41,638 bases of DNA from a virus. Both the position numbers and the translations under genes were made by a program. The notes under the pieces are model-generated. The model was not told the DNA's origin. It ran no database searches and saw nothing but the letters and a program-made list of their open reading frames with translations. This document shows, piece by piece, positions 17,026-22,813 of the stretch. The DNA is taken from IMG/VR virus record IMGVR_UViG_3300023181_000046, positions 1 to 41,638 of that record, one strand, 5' to 3'. Positions within the stretch are counted from its first letter, which is position 1; each line of letters opens with the position of its first letter.

Positions 17026-17437
17026 TCTGCTTATTCTCTTTGGCTTTGGCTCGACGGTCGCGCATGTACAGTTTCATGTAGTTGCGATACCATTCGGCGC
17101 GGTTGAATTTGGCTTTGGATGCCGGTGCTGGGGTCGAACCAGCGTTAACGCCGTAAAGGGGCGCAGTCCTGCCATTAGCCGAACCGGCAGTAGTATCGAC
17201 GGGCAGGGTTTGAGTACCTGCTGTGGCGGCGGGGGTCGAACCCGCAACTCTCGCTTTGGACGAAGCACTTCCATTTATGCTATCGCCAACTACGCTAGGT
17301 TCACGATGGCCCAAGGCCAATGAGCTTCCCGTTCCGCTAGTTTCGCGCACGTCCTTCCGTGCTGCCGTCGATTTCTTGGGCTCCCTGCAAGGGTCAGTTC
17401 GGTAATGCAGGTAGCCGCATTCTTCACAAAGGTTCAT
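17018..17437 (-). CDS. Reading frame spanning a tRNA and a tRNA-like element; protein-like at both ends
   Basis: 139 codons. The N-terminus (MNLCEECGYLHYRTDPC) has zinc-ribbon-like Cys/His spacing, and the C-terminus (FNRAEWYRNYMKLYMRDRRA) is a basic helix of a type common in small phage proteins; the stop is coupled to the next gene. The middle ~75 residues include VAGSTPAAT and NAGSTPAPAS, which are what the T-arms of the two RNA elements read as when translated. Either this is a real protein with tRNA insertions, or two gene remnants joined by non-coding RNA. Translation of the whole frame is uncertain. Confidence 0.4.
   Translation of the reverse strand: MNLCEECGYLHYRTDPCREPKKSTAARKDVRETSGTGSSLALGHREPSVVGDSINGSASSKARVAGSTPAATAGTQTLPVDTTAGSANGRTAPLYGVNAGSTPAPASKAKFNRAEWYRNYMKLYMRDRRAKAKENKQNG
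17116..17189 (-). tRNA. tRNA with encoded CCA, anticodon apparently TTT (Lys), unusual C33
   Basis: The minus strand folds as a 74-base cloverleaf. The acceptor stem TGCCGGT/ACCGGCA is perfect (7 bp), followed by T and CCA. The D-arm is GGCT...GGAC with one mismatch and normal A14, GG and A21. The anticodon stem is GCGCC/GGCGT with loop CCTTTAC, the variable loop is TAAC, and the T-arm is GCTGG-TTCGACC-CCAGC (5 bp). By position the anticodon is TTT. The base before it is C instead of the near-universal U33, so decoding ability is doubtful; it may have another function. Confidence 0.7.
17222..17290 (-). tRNA. Degenerate tRNA-like element
   Basis: Minus strand. The T-arm GCGGG-TTCGACC-CCCGC is perfect, and the D-arm GCAT-AAATGGAA-GTGC is good with GG in the loop. 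The acceptor (GTTGGCG/CGCCACA) pairs in only 5 of 7 positions; the anticodon arm (TTCG-TCCAAAG-CGAG) has only 4 bp and again a C before the anticodon position. No CCA is encoded. It looks like a decayed or specialised tRNA, 32 bases upstream (in transcription) of the better tRNA. Confidence 0.35.
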
Positions 17438-17507
17438 GGCTATAGGTCTAACGGTTAAACCTGCCCTTGTCTAGCCCTTCTTTGCTTTTGATGTAGGCAG
17501 GGAAAGG

Positions 17508-17587
17508 AGGCGGGTGGGACTGCCGTTCCCCACAAACGCTAGGGTTTCCCCTGCTACGGCTGGCAGATATTCACCGTGTTACCGCCT
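17508..17587. other. Structured non-coding stretch
   Basis: No gene is seen at 17438-17625. Within it are nested inverted repeats: AGGCGG/CCGCCT (17508-17513, 17582-17587) enclosing GTGGG/CCCAC (17514-17518, 17529-17533), CTGCC/GGCAG, and a tight AGGG-TTTC-CCCT hairpin (17541-17552). This could be an RNA leader of the genes to its left or a processing region near the tRNA. The active strand cannot be told. Confidence 0.35.
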
Positions 17588-17625
17588 CTAGTATTGTATC
17601 CGTTATGCCTTTGAATTACAATGGG

Positions 17626-17811
17626 TTAGGATATCGCGTTCAAGGCTTCAGATGCTTCGCACTGGACACGATAAAGAATATCATAACTTCGCTTATCGTG
17701 CTCAATCCGCATATCCCATCGGCCTGTATTCTGATGGATGCACATACCGGAAACTCTGGCAATTTCCGATAGAGCTTTTACCATGATCTGCTCGTTCGTC
17801 GGCTTGTTCAT
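17626..17811 (-). CDS. Small hypothetical protein
   Basis: 61 residues (MNKPTNEQIMVKALSEIARV start), helical with a central TGRWDMRIEHDK segment. A GAGG SD lies just before the ATG. No family recognised. Confidence 0.55.
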   Translation of the reverse strand: MNKPTNEQIMVKALSEIARVSGMCIHQNTGRWDMRIEHDKRSYDILYRVQCEASEALNAIS

Positions 17812-17913
17812 TTCCTCATCCCTCTGCCTGTTGGGAGTTTACTTGATAGAAGGGGCTTTTGATAGGGCGTGTTCGGCGTTCGCATAAGCCGCAGAATATG
17901 CCTCTTCGTCAGC

Positions 17914-18147
17914 CTATTCGGTTTCTAGCTGGCAACGACGACCGCAGCTGAGGGTTGATGGGGCTTGCCAAAGCAAAGCTTTCAAAGCGGCACCTAGCTC
18001 GGAAATCAGGGCCTCTTGGGCTTCTAGTGCGTCTGCGGCTTCTTGCTGATTGCGAACCATATGGTTCCACCCGCGCACAGCAGGTCCATCTGCCAATGGC
18101 TTTTCGAGCTTTTCGTAAACCCTAAGTCTTTCCGTCAATTCACTCAT
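17914..18147 (-). CDS. Hypothetical helical protein with in-frame amber and extension
   Basis: 77 residues from ATG 18147 (SD GGAGG), starting MSELTERLRVYEKLEKPL; a common small phage protein style (residue runs such as QQEAADALEAQEALISELG). The frame stops at TAG (17914-17916) after ...QLETE, then stays open for 24 more codons to TAA at 17839. The extension reads ADEEAYSAAYANAEHALSKA, typical of the C-termini of related phage proteins. So the gene may be truncated by an amber codon or read through. Confidence 0.6.
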   Translation of the reverse strand: MSELTERLRVYEKLEKPLADGPAVRGWNHMVRNQQEAADALEAQEALISELGAALKALLWQAPSTLSCGRRCQLETE

Positions 18148-18148
18148 A

Positions 18149-18259
18149 TCACCCTCCAATCACGTACTTTGCGGCATTCCATATTGAGATAACGATTAGC
18201 CAGGATAGACCGGCTAGGAATACATAGGCGAAACCCAGATGATGCCAGAGAACCTTCAT
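18149..18259 (-). CDS. Small single-span membrane protein (36 aa)
   Basis: ATG at 18259 overlaps the upstream TGA (ATGA). The peptide MKVLWHHLGFAYVFLAGLSW continues with LIVISIWNAAKYVIGG, giving one strong membrane helix. It ends two bases before the next ATG. Unknown role. Confidence 0.55.
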   Translation of the reverse strand: MKVLWHHLGFAYVFLAGLSWLIVISIWNAAKYVIGG

Positions 18260-18588
18260 TTGGCTTCTCCGGCTTTGGCTGAGGCGTAGAGGGGTCGTTC
18301 CTCAAATTCATCGCCATCAGCTGTGTCGTAAGACTGGTTTCGACCCTCTCGCCATCCGCCGAAATCCGTATCACCGTGCCTTTTCCCCCGGTGCTGCCAA
18401 GCTACCGGCTCGGATGGCTCAGAACGGAGGGAGAAGTCGACAAATTCCTTGATCTCCATGAGCATGTAGGTCGCCCATGTACCGCCGCCCTCTTCGGCCA
18501 TCTTGTCGTAGATTTGTTTGAGCTTGCGGACCTGTTCACCCCCGAAATCCGCCATCAGATCACCGCTCACCTTTCCAAGCTCACTCAT
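18256..18588 (-). CDS. Hypothetical protein with conserved phage C-terminal motif
   Basis: 110 residues. The N-terminal half is helical (QVRKLKQIYDKMAEEGGGTW). The C-terminal part EPVAWQHRGKRHGD...EERPLYASA resembles the 'E-P-V-A-W ... P-L-Y' module that recurs in hypothetical proteins of many temperate phages. Start MSELG overlaps the upstream 28-codon gene by 8 bases. Function unknown. Confidence 0.62.
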   Translation of the reverse strand: MSELGKVSGDLMADFGGEQVRKLKQIYDKMAEEGGGTWATYMLMEIKEFVDFSLRSEPSEPVAWQHRGKRHGDTDFGGWREGRNQSYDTADGDEFEERPLYASAKAGEAK

Positions 18589-18667
18589 GACCGTTACCTC
18601 CCAAGAAGATTGCCACTCGCTCCTGCGCGCGAGCCCGCAACAGTGTGATATCCTCTGGCTTCCTCAT
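18581..18667 (-). CDS. Very small hypothetical protein (28 aa)
   Basis: ATG 18667 overlaps the previous stop (ATGA) and the stop overlaps the next gene start. Peptide MRKPEDITLLRARAQERVAI continues FLGGNGHE. It also carries the next gene's ribosome site (GGGAGG), so it may act mainly as a translational coupler. Confidence 0.4.
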   Translation of the reverse strand: MRKPEDITLLRARAQERVAIFLGGNGHE

Positions 18668-18747
18668 TTCCCGTCTCCATTAGCTAGTGCTGCGCGACCT
18701 GCAAGGGTGAGGGCGATAATCGGCACGGCGGCGTGTTTGATGTTCAT
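18664..18747 (-). CDS. Very small hydrophobic peptide (27 aa)
   Basis: ATG 18747 has a perfect-looking SD (AAAGGAGGG). Peptide MNIKHAAVPIIALTLAGRAA continues LANGDGK, a signal-like hydrophobic stretch ending in an Ala-rich, possibly cleavable site. ATGA-coupled to the next gene. Confidence 0.45.
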   Translation of the reverse strand: MNIKHAAVPIIALTLAGRAALANGDGK

Positions 18748-18768
18748 TGTTTCCCTCCTTTGAACGGT

Positions 18769-18972
18769 TTATTCTATTCCCATATGCGAGCGGGCGGCAC
18801 TGTAGTGACCCGCAGCGTATTGCTGATACCGACTACGAGCTTCTTTATCGAAAAACTCGTTCCTAGACTTTTCGGCAATGTATGCCGCTTCACCTTGGTG
18901 AAAGATTGCCCATTCACGGTTACTCCAATGAGGAGCGTCAAATGGGTTAAGAGCGTTTTGCGATTTAGCCAT
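18769..18972 (-). CDS. Small hypothetical protein
   Basis: 67 residues (MAKSQNALNPFDAPHWSNRE start), aromatic-rich and helical (FFDKEARSRYQQYAAGHYSA). SD AGAGGA before the ATG. No family recognised. Confidence 0.55.
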   Translation of the reverse strand: MAKSQNALNPFDAPHWSNREWAIFHQGEAAYIAEKSRNEFFDKEARSRYQQYAAGHYSAARSHMGIE

Positions 18973-18973
18973 T

Positions 18974-19117
18974 TTAATCCTCTTGTTTCGTTGGTGTTGG
19001 TAGGTTGGGCTTTGGAATGGATAGGGCTTTGTCCCTTGCGCGGTATTCCCTAGCCTTCATGGCTTTGTAAGCCCGCATGTCGGTGATGGTCTTGGGACGG
19101 CCTACGGGGCGTGACAT
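18974..19117 (-). CDS. Small basic protein, possible DNA-binding
   Basis: 47 residues from ATG 19117 (MSRPVGRPKTITDMRAYKAM), with an AT-hook-like GRPK and a basic helix (KAREYRARDKA). Longer starts exist but lack an SD. DNA binding is only suggested by composition. Confidence 0.5.
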   Translation of the reverse strand: MSRPVGRPKTITDMRAYKAMKAREYRARDKALSIPKPNLPTPTKQED

Positions 19118-19128
19118 TGGTTTACTCA

Positions 19129-19332
19129 CTAGCGTGGAACCGTTATAAGTTCCACTAAAGGCCGTGGGGCCGGGCCGCTCCGTCGCGCCTGACATACACC
19201 GCCAACGATATCATTGCCTGAACACGTAGCAGGGCAAACAGGGCAGGGCAGAGCCTCATCTGTAGCTCCGCAGTATTCTGGACGCTGCTCATCGACAAGC
19301 ATGGGACGTTTAATTACGCGCCACTCAATCAT
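19129..19332 (-). CDS. Possible small cysteine-rich protein
   Basis: 67 residues from ATG 19332 (TTG 19359 also possible). Cysteines at CGATDEALPCPVCPATC and a later GGVC could bind zinc. The C-terminus is Pro/Arg-rich. The SD is weak, so this call is uncertain. Confidence 0.35.
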   Translation of the reverse strand: MIEWRVIKRPMLVDEQRPEYCGATDEALPCPVCPATCSGNDIVGGVCQARRSGPAPRPLVELITVPR

Positions 19333-19424
19333 TTCCGGTAATATCCAGTTGTGAACCAATGTCCAACTAAAACGGACGCATCTTTGGGTTGCATAGATAC
19401 CCTGACAACCAAGAGTTTGGTAAC

Positions 19425-19481
19425 CTCGGCTTTTGATAAGCCGAGCCGCGCCCCGAACAAGTAGAGCGCGGCTATTTTTAT
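19425..19481 (+). terminator. Tandem hairpins with U-tract pointing rightward
   Basis: CTCGGCTT/AAGCCGAG (19425-19445) is followed by AGCCGCGC/GCGCGGCT (19444-19473) and then ATTTTTAT. The T-run is on the plus strand, opposite to the surrounding genes, although the hairpins directly follow the stop of the 19487-19642 gene. It could stop antisense transcripts or act as a 3' end stabiliser on the minus strand. Confidence 0.5.
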
Positions 19482-19486
19482 CTCCC

Positions 19487-19642
19487 TTACGCTGCTGCGC
19501 ATTCGTCGCCAGCCAGAACCCACCCCTGGATCATTTCAAGCAATTCCGCATCGGAAGCGGCTTCGATGACAGCAAGATCGAAATTGCATTCGAAGATTGC
19601 GGCAACTTCCAGTTCGCTGCGTGGGGTGTTGTGATCAATCAT
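19487..19642 (-). CDS. Small acidic hypothetical protein (51 aa)
   Basis: ATG 19642 with SD GGAGAG; peptide starts MIDHNTPRSELEVAAIFECN and ends GDECAAA. It has its own well-formed promoter (19669-19697) and is followed directly by strong hairpins, so it seems to be an individually expressed gene. Net acidic and helical; unknown function, but small acidic early proteins are often inhibitors of host proteins. Confidence 0.6.
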   Translation of the reverse strand: MIDHNTPRSELEVAAIFECNFDLAVIEAASDAELLEMIQGWVLAGDECAAA

Positions 19643-19668
19643 TTTCTTCTCTCCGTGTTGGTATGATC

Positions 19669-19697
19669 AATATATTCAACGCGTGGAAAGAATGCAA
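19669..19697 (-). promoter_or_regulatory. Sigma70-type promoter
   Basis: On the minus strand TTGCAT, an exact 17-base spacer and TATATT, about 30 bases upstream of the 51-codon gene. The match is close to the rhizobial form (CTTGnn-17-TATATT). Confidence 0.65.
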
Positions 19698-19710
19698 GCG
19701 GTTTGTTGAA

Positions 19711-19836
19711 TTAATTCTGCACGATCCTCACCGCCGCCTCATCCCCCTTCCCGAATGCGTAGATGGATAGAACTACCTTGGGTTGGGATTGACGCTTAAT
19801 GCGGCGAATATGGGCTAGACATTCAGCAACGGTCAT
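19711..19836 (-). CDS. Small basic hypothetical protein (41 aa)
   Basis: ATG 19836 overlaps the previous TGA (ATGA). Peptide starts MTVAECLAHIRRIKRQSQPK. It ends just upstream of the promoter for the next gene. Unknown function. Confidence 0.5.
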   Translation of the reverse strand: MTVAECLAHIRRIKRQSQPKVVLSIYAFGKGDEAAVRIVQN

Positions 19837-20051
19837 TTCACGGACCTTTCATGGGCGCGTTCCGAATAGTCCTTTATGGCTTCCCAAAGGATCGACTGCA
19901 TGGACTTGTGAGGTTGCGCCTGCTGCATGCGGAGAACACCAACAGCGGACTGGAGCGCATCATGATCACAACCAGCGTCGGTCAGAAATCCGGGTAGCTT
20001 GCTCTCCCTCGCATTGTTTAGCAGTTCGTCTAGATGATCTTTCTCGGTCAT
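19833..20051 (-). CDS. Small hypothetical protein
   Basis: 72 residues (MTEKDHLDELLNNARESKLP start), helical and coupled by ATGA to the DnaA-IV-like gene, so probably an accessory of the replication module. No family recognised. Confidence 0.55.
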   Translation of the reverse strand: MTEKDHLDELLNNARESKLPGFLTDAGCDHDALQSAVGVLRMQQAQPHKSMQSILWEAIKDYSERAHERSVK

Positions 20052-20893
20052 TTCATTGCCCTTTTCGCATTATTCCTGAACACAATTCCATGCCTCACAG
20101 CCTTTCCGCGAAGCGTAGATTCCGGCATGCTAATAGCCCTGGAGGCTTGGCTGGTGGAATAGTACTGCTCTGACAAAGCCTTGACGTAAGCCTTTTCCTT
20201 CACCAGGGCGCGGCGCTCCCTAGCCTCTTTTGCCTTCCTGGCATCACTGGCGATCTTAGCTTCGGCACGTTTCTTGTTCGCCAGTTCCCGCCGCTTCTCA
20301 GATGCTCGCCAGTCCGCCCCGGCGAAGAAATCAAACCCCATACTCTTGCCAACCGCCCGGATGGCCGTGGTCGATAGAGAATACTCAACGGCAAGGTCCG
20401 GCAGCAATGCGCCCTCGTTAAGCTGGCGTAAAATCTGCTCATTGCGGACCTTTCGTTGCGCATCCATGACAGGCTTTGAATTGCTCCGAACCCCGCCGTT
20501 TTCCTTCTCATAACCGGCGATAAGATTTATGATGGATGAATGGTCTTTATAGCCAAGGCGCTTGGCGATGGCGGTATAGGACATGGACCGCTCAGTTAGC
20601 ATTCTCCATGCCGCTTCACGCCGCGCCCGGATATAATTGCGGCTGCGGCGACTGCCCATAAAATCGGGCATGGTAACGTTGTGCTTCTCCATGGCCTCTT
20701 TGATGATCTGTCGCCACGATGCCTCGACATTGATGACGGTATCGCTCGTTACGATCTCGCGTTTAGAGGGCTGCGTACGGGCTGGAGGTACAAGGCGCAG
20801 GGGAATAGCCTGCACTGTCCTTACACCCATCCCCAGCCGCTCCCTGACGGCTACATGACTTGCCTGCATCGTCTGCTCGATAGAAATGCTCAT
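20048..20893 (-). CDS. DnaA domain IV-like DNA-binding replication protein
   Basis: 281 residues from ATG 20893 (SD GGGAGGG). Residues ~62-127 match the DnaA C-terminal DNA-binding domain: a basic R-x-x-x-Y-I-R-A-R-x-x-A helix, then YTAIAKRLGYKDHSSI, where KDHSSI corresponds to the DnaA signature [KR]DHTT[VI] that contacts the DnaA box. Two further HTH-like parts follow (~150-185 and ~240-272), separated by a charged helix. There is no AAA+ ATPase domain, so it cannot be a full initiator; it may mark the phage origin or compete with host DnaA. It lies with a replication-organiser-like gene. Confidence 0.72.
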   Translation of the reverse strand: MSISIEQTMQASHVAVRERLGMGVRTVQAIPLRLVPPARTQPSKREIVTSDTVINVEASWRQIIKEAMEKHNVTMPDFMGSRRSRNYIRARREAAWRMLTERSMSYTAIAKRLGYKDHSSIINLIAGYEKENGGVRSNSKPVMDAQRKVRNEQILRQLNEGALLPDLAVEYSLSTTAIRAVGKSMGFDFFAGADWRASEKRRELANKKRAEAKIASDARKAKEARERRALVKEKAYVKALSEQYYSTSQASRAISMPESTLRGKAVRHGIVFRNNAKRAMK

Positions 20894-20894
20894 A

Positions 20895-21119
20895 TTAATG
20901 CCCTCCCCACTGACGCTCATGTCGGTCCTTTCCTGTAAACGAAATCTTCTGGAATGGTTTTGGCTTCCGTAGCCCCTTCATTGGCTGGCCTCGCTTTAGA
21001 CCAAGGCGGCTTGCGATCACCTTGACTGATCCTGGGGTTACGCCTGCTTCTTCCGCGATTTCTGTGATGTGCCTTCCTGTTAGATACAGTTCAGAGATTA
21101 TGCGTTGGGCTTGGGTCAT
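20895..21119 (-). CDS. Small helix-turn-helix protein
   Basis: 74 residues. Residues 1-40 (SELYLTGRHITEIAEEAGVT then PGSVKVIASRLGL) form a clear HTH of the sigma-region-4/GcrA style; the C-terminus is basic (KRGQPMKGLRKPKP). Probable transcription regulator. It is coupled to the membrane protein gene upstream (ATGA) and ends one base before the DnaA-IV-like ATG. Confidence 0.68.
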   Translation of the reverse strand: MTQAQRIISELYLTGRHITEIAEEAGVTPGSVKVIASRLGLKRGQPMKGLRKPKPFQKISFTGKDRHERQWGGH

Positions 21120-21349
21120 TCTCGTTCTCCCTCATTATCTGGGTTGTTTGGTGGGGATTTGGCTTTGGAAATGGGTGGCATGACTACACATGCAGCGGCC
21201 ATCATGGGAGCTAAGAGAATGCTAAACCAGAAGTAGGCCGCTGCATCACTCCTTTCCGCACCTTCCGACATTTTGGCGAAGGCAAACCCTGCAAGACCTA
21301 GCCATACGATTATGCAGAAAAATGTTAGGACCCCAGCTAGTTCACTCAT
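21116..21349 (-). CDS. Two-span membrane protein
   Basis: 77 residues from ATG 21349, overlapping the upstream stop by 8 bases. Two hydrophobic helices (LTFFCIIVWLGLAGFAF and AYFWFSILLAPMMAAACVV) and a polar tail with S-K-A-K encoded by a TTTGGCTTTGG copy (21158-21168, other strand). Unknown function. Confidence 0.58.
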   Translation of the reverse strand: MSELAGVLTFFCIIVWLGLAGFAFAKMSEGAERSDAAAYFWFSILLAPMMAAACVVMPPISKAKSPPNNPDNEGERE

Positions 21350-21701
21350 AATCGGCCCATCTTCCACGGTTCAAAAATGTGCTTAAATGCGGGATATATT
21401 TCCCATCGTCCTTCATTCGATACGTGTTCTTGTCCACTTGGCTGGCGAGGTACTTCTTAATCCCGTTCACAATCTCGTCCTCCGTTGCGTGAAGTTCTAG
21501 GCTGATGAACATGCCGCTGTCTTTTTCCAATGTACGACTTGAGCAGCCTTTGAGGATGGCTAGGTACTTTGCCTTGGCGATCATCTTCCCCGCCTTGACG
21601 GGCCAGAGCTTCCAGATGGTTTCAAACTGTGTTGCGGCTATCTCTGTAGTGGGCTTGGGAGTGAAGTCTTCTGCGAATAGACCAACTACGTTGCTTTTCA
21701 T
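21342..21701 (-). CDS. Phage replication-organiser-like protein (C-terminal type)
   Basis: 119 residues. Segments FETIWKLWPVKAGKMIAKAK, EIVNGIKKYLASQ and the ending YIPHLSTFLNRGRWADYE form the pattern of the C-terminal domain of many phage O/DnaD-like replication proteins (A-W-P...K...A-W, then K-(Y/F)-I-x-H-x-x-T-(W/F)-L-N-x-x-x-W-x-D). In those proteins this region contacts host replication proteins. The usual N-terminal HTH is missing; the separate HTH and DnaA-IV-like proteins downstream may supply DNA binding. Confidence 0.68.
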   Translation of the reverse strand: MKSNVVGLFAEDFTPKPTTEIAATQFETIWKLWPVKAGKMIAKAKYLAILKGCSSRTLEKDSGMFISLELHATEDEIVNGIKKYLASQVDKNTYRMKDDGKYIPHLSTFLNRGRWADYE

Positions 21702-21706
21702 GGCGA

Positions 21707-22159
21707 TCAGTCCCCGCCACCCCCACCCCCGCCACCATCGCTGCTGCTGCCACTGTCCGACGAAGAGTAGGACGAACTATCGGATGATGACGAACTGCTG
21801 CTGTCGTAGCTAGATGAACCACCAAATCCACCTCCATTGGAGAAGGTATTATCTTCGCCACCAAAGCCGCCACCCGTTTTAAATCCGGTATGATCGCGAG
21901 TTCCATAGTCGTCGGATTGGTAGCGATCCGGTTCTGCCGAACTAGTCGGATTGCTTACTGCTGGGCTAGTCTGCGATGGGTAGTTAACTGGCTGACCGTA
22001 AAGAGCGTAGTAGAGCGCAGCATTCCCCAACCCGCTATCCCGCTGAGGATTGTAGCTCCCGCTTGTCATGGGCCACCGATTAGCCGCCGCTGCCCGTCGC
22101 TGTGCATCCTCACGTTCTTTGCGTTCACGCTTAGCTTTGTTCCAGGGCCATTCAAACAT
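21707..22159 (-). CDS. Low-complexity Gly/Ser-rich protein
   Basis: 150 residues from ATG 22159 (SD GGAG). A basic N-terminus (MFEWPWNKAKRERKEREDAQ) is followed by Tyr/Pro/Ser sequence and a tail made almost only of Ser, Asp and Gly, ending in a run of Gly and Asp. It has no membrane helix. First gene of the leftward replication block; tail composition suggests a disordered region, and function is unknown. Confidence 0.55.
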   Translation of the reverse strand: MFEWPWNKAKRERKEREDAQRRAAAANRWPMTSGSYNPQRDSGLGNAALYYALYGQPVNYPSQTSPAVSNPTSSAEPDRYQSDDYGTRDHTGFKTGGGFGGEDNTFSNGGGFGGSSSYDSSSSSSSDSSSYSSSDSGSSSDGGGGGGGGD

Positions 22160-22232
22160 TCGCATTCTCCAATTGGCACGGCGATTGCTACACGCGCTCG
22201 CCCGGTTTCTATGCACTAGACGTAGTAGTCCC

Positions 22233-22273
22233 TTGCGTCCTCCTGATACCGAAATTTCGGTACCAAAACGCAA
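22233..22273. promoter_or_regulatory. Nested dyad, candidate operator
   Basis: A perfect 16-bp palindrome, TACCGAAATTTCGGTA (22247-22262), is flanked by a second inverted pair, TTGCGT (22233-22238) and ACGCAA (22268-22273). It lies ~75 bases upstream of the first replication-block gene. The outer repeat on the minus strand could serve as a -35 (TTGCGT) with the palindrome in the spacer, the usual place for a repressor. Confidence 0.55.
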
Positions 22274-22522
22274 TAGGAGCATCCTGTCTCAACACCGTAT
22301 ACCTGCGCCTGTCCGTAAGGTGGACCAAGCCTAAAGCGTCATAAGGGGCGCAGATGCGATCATAGCCGGATGAGCATTTGATCGGGCCAAGGGCCAATGG
22401 GCGAACCCAAAGTGAAAAAACCCCGGTGTTATCTGCTATAGGGGATGCAGAAAGGTCCCTTTAGTCCCAAGCCGATTAAGTGCGCACGTGAGTGCAGGTT
22501 CACCGCTTCGCAGCTTAGTGAC

Positions 22523-22597
22523 CTCGGTAGGAACATCTATTACAGGGGGTATGCTCTTGAACTAAACCACTAGCTGTGGCATTTAGAGCGTACCGAG
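22523..22597. other. Three stacked stems (candidate structured RNA)
   Basis: CTCGGTA/TACCGAG (22523-22529, 22591-22597) encloses GCTCT/AGAGC (22553-22557, 22585-22589), which encloses CCAC/GTGG (22567-22570, 22576-22579). A neighbouring stem uses ACCGAGTG with CACTTCGGT. No coding frame explains it; strand unknown. Confidence 0.4.
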
Positions 22598-22682
22598 TGT
22601 TTTAGAGCCACTTCGGTCATGTTGGTGGGGATTGGTCTCCCGCATCAACGTTTATCATAGTGAGGGAAACCCTCAGATTAGT

Positions 22683-22720
22683 CAATAGGCCCTTGCGATC
22701 AAGTTCGTGGGGGCCTATTG
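22683..22720 (+). terminator. Long perfect hairpin before the tRNA-like element
   Basis: CAATAGGCCC (22683-22692) and GGGCCTATTG (22711-22720) form a perfect 10-bp stem with an 18-base loop, followed by TGTTTATG. The U-tract is weak, so it may be a structural 5' part of the adjacent RNA element rather than a terminator. The same arrangement recurs at 29671-29710. Confidence 0.45.
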
Positions 22721-22721
22721 T

Positions 22722-22813
22722 GTTTATGCCGGTGTCCTGGAGGATGCACCCCGATCAGGGTGGGGCGGTTCGATCCCGCATGGTACAGATTGGTTCGATA
22801 CCGATCCCCGGCT
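22722..22813 (+). ncRNA. tRNA-like RNA element, copy A (possible antisense/immunity RNA)
   Basis: GCCGG (22728-22732) pairs with CCGGC (22808-22812) and closes four arms: GTGTC-CTGGAG-GATGC, CACCC-CGATCA-GGGTG, GCGG-TTCGATC-CCGC and ATTGG-TTCGATA-CCGAT, the last a perfect T-arm look-alike. The overall size (86 bases) is tRNA-like, but the D and anticodon arms do not fit a real tRNA. A diverged copy lies at 29707. The general look recalls the C4/P4-CI antisense immunity RNAs of phages; that is from memory and unproven. Confidence 0.4.

Noticed and set aside
17223-17405. Plus-strand frame (MAAGVEPATLALDEA...)
   Set aside because: The GVEPATLAL-type sequence is the usual artefact of translating the antisense of a tRNA.
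22598-22625. GTTTTAGAGC, resembling the start of type II CRISPR repeats
   Set aside because: Only a single occurrence; no spaced repeats, no cas genes, and the bases lie in a local stem-loop.
22728-22813. A normal class II tRNA (Ser-type, CGA)
   Set aside because: Length and acceptor fit, but no D-arm, a 9-base variable region and U at position 37 do not fit a working tRNA-Ser.
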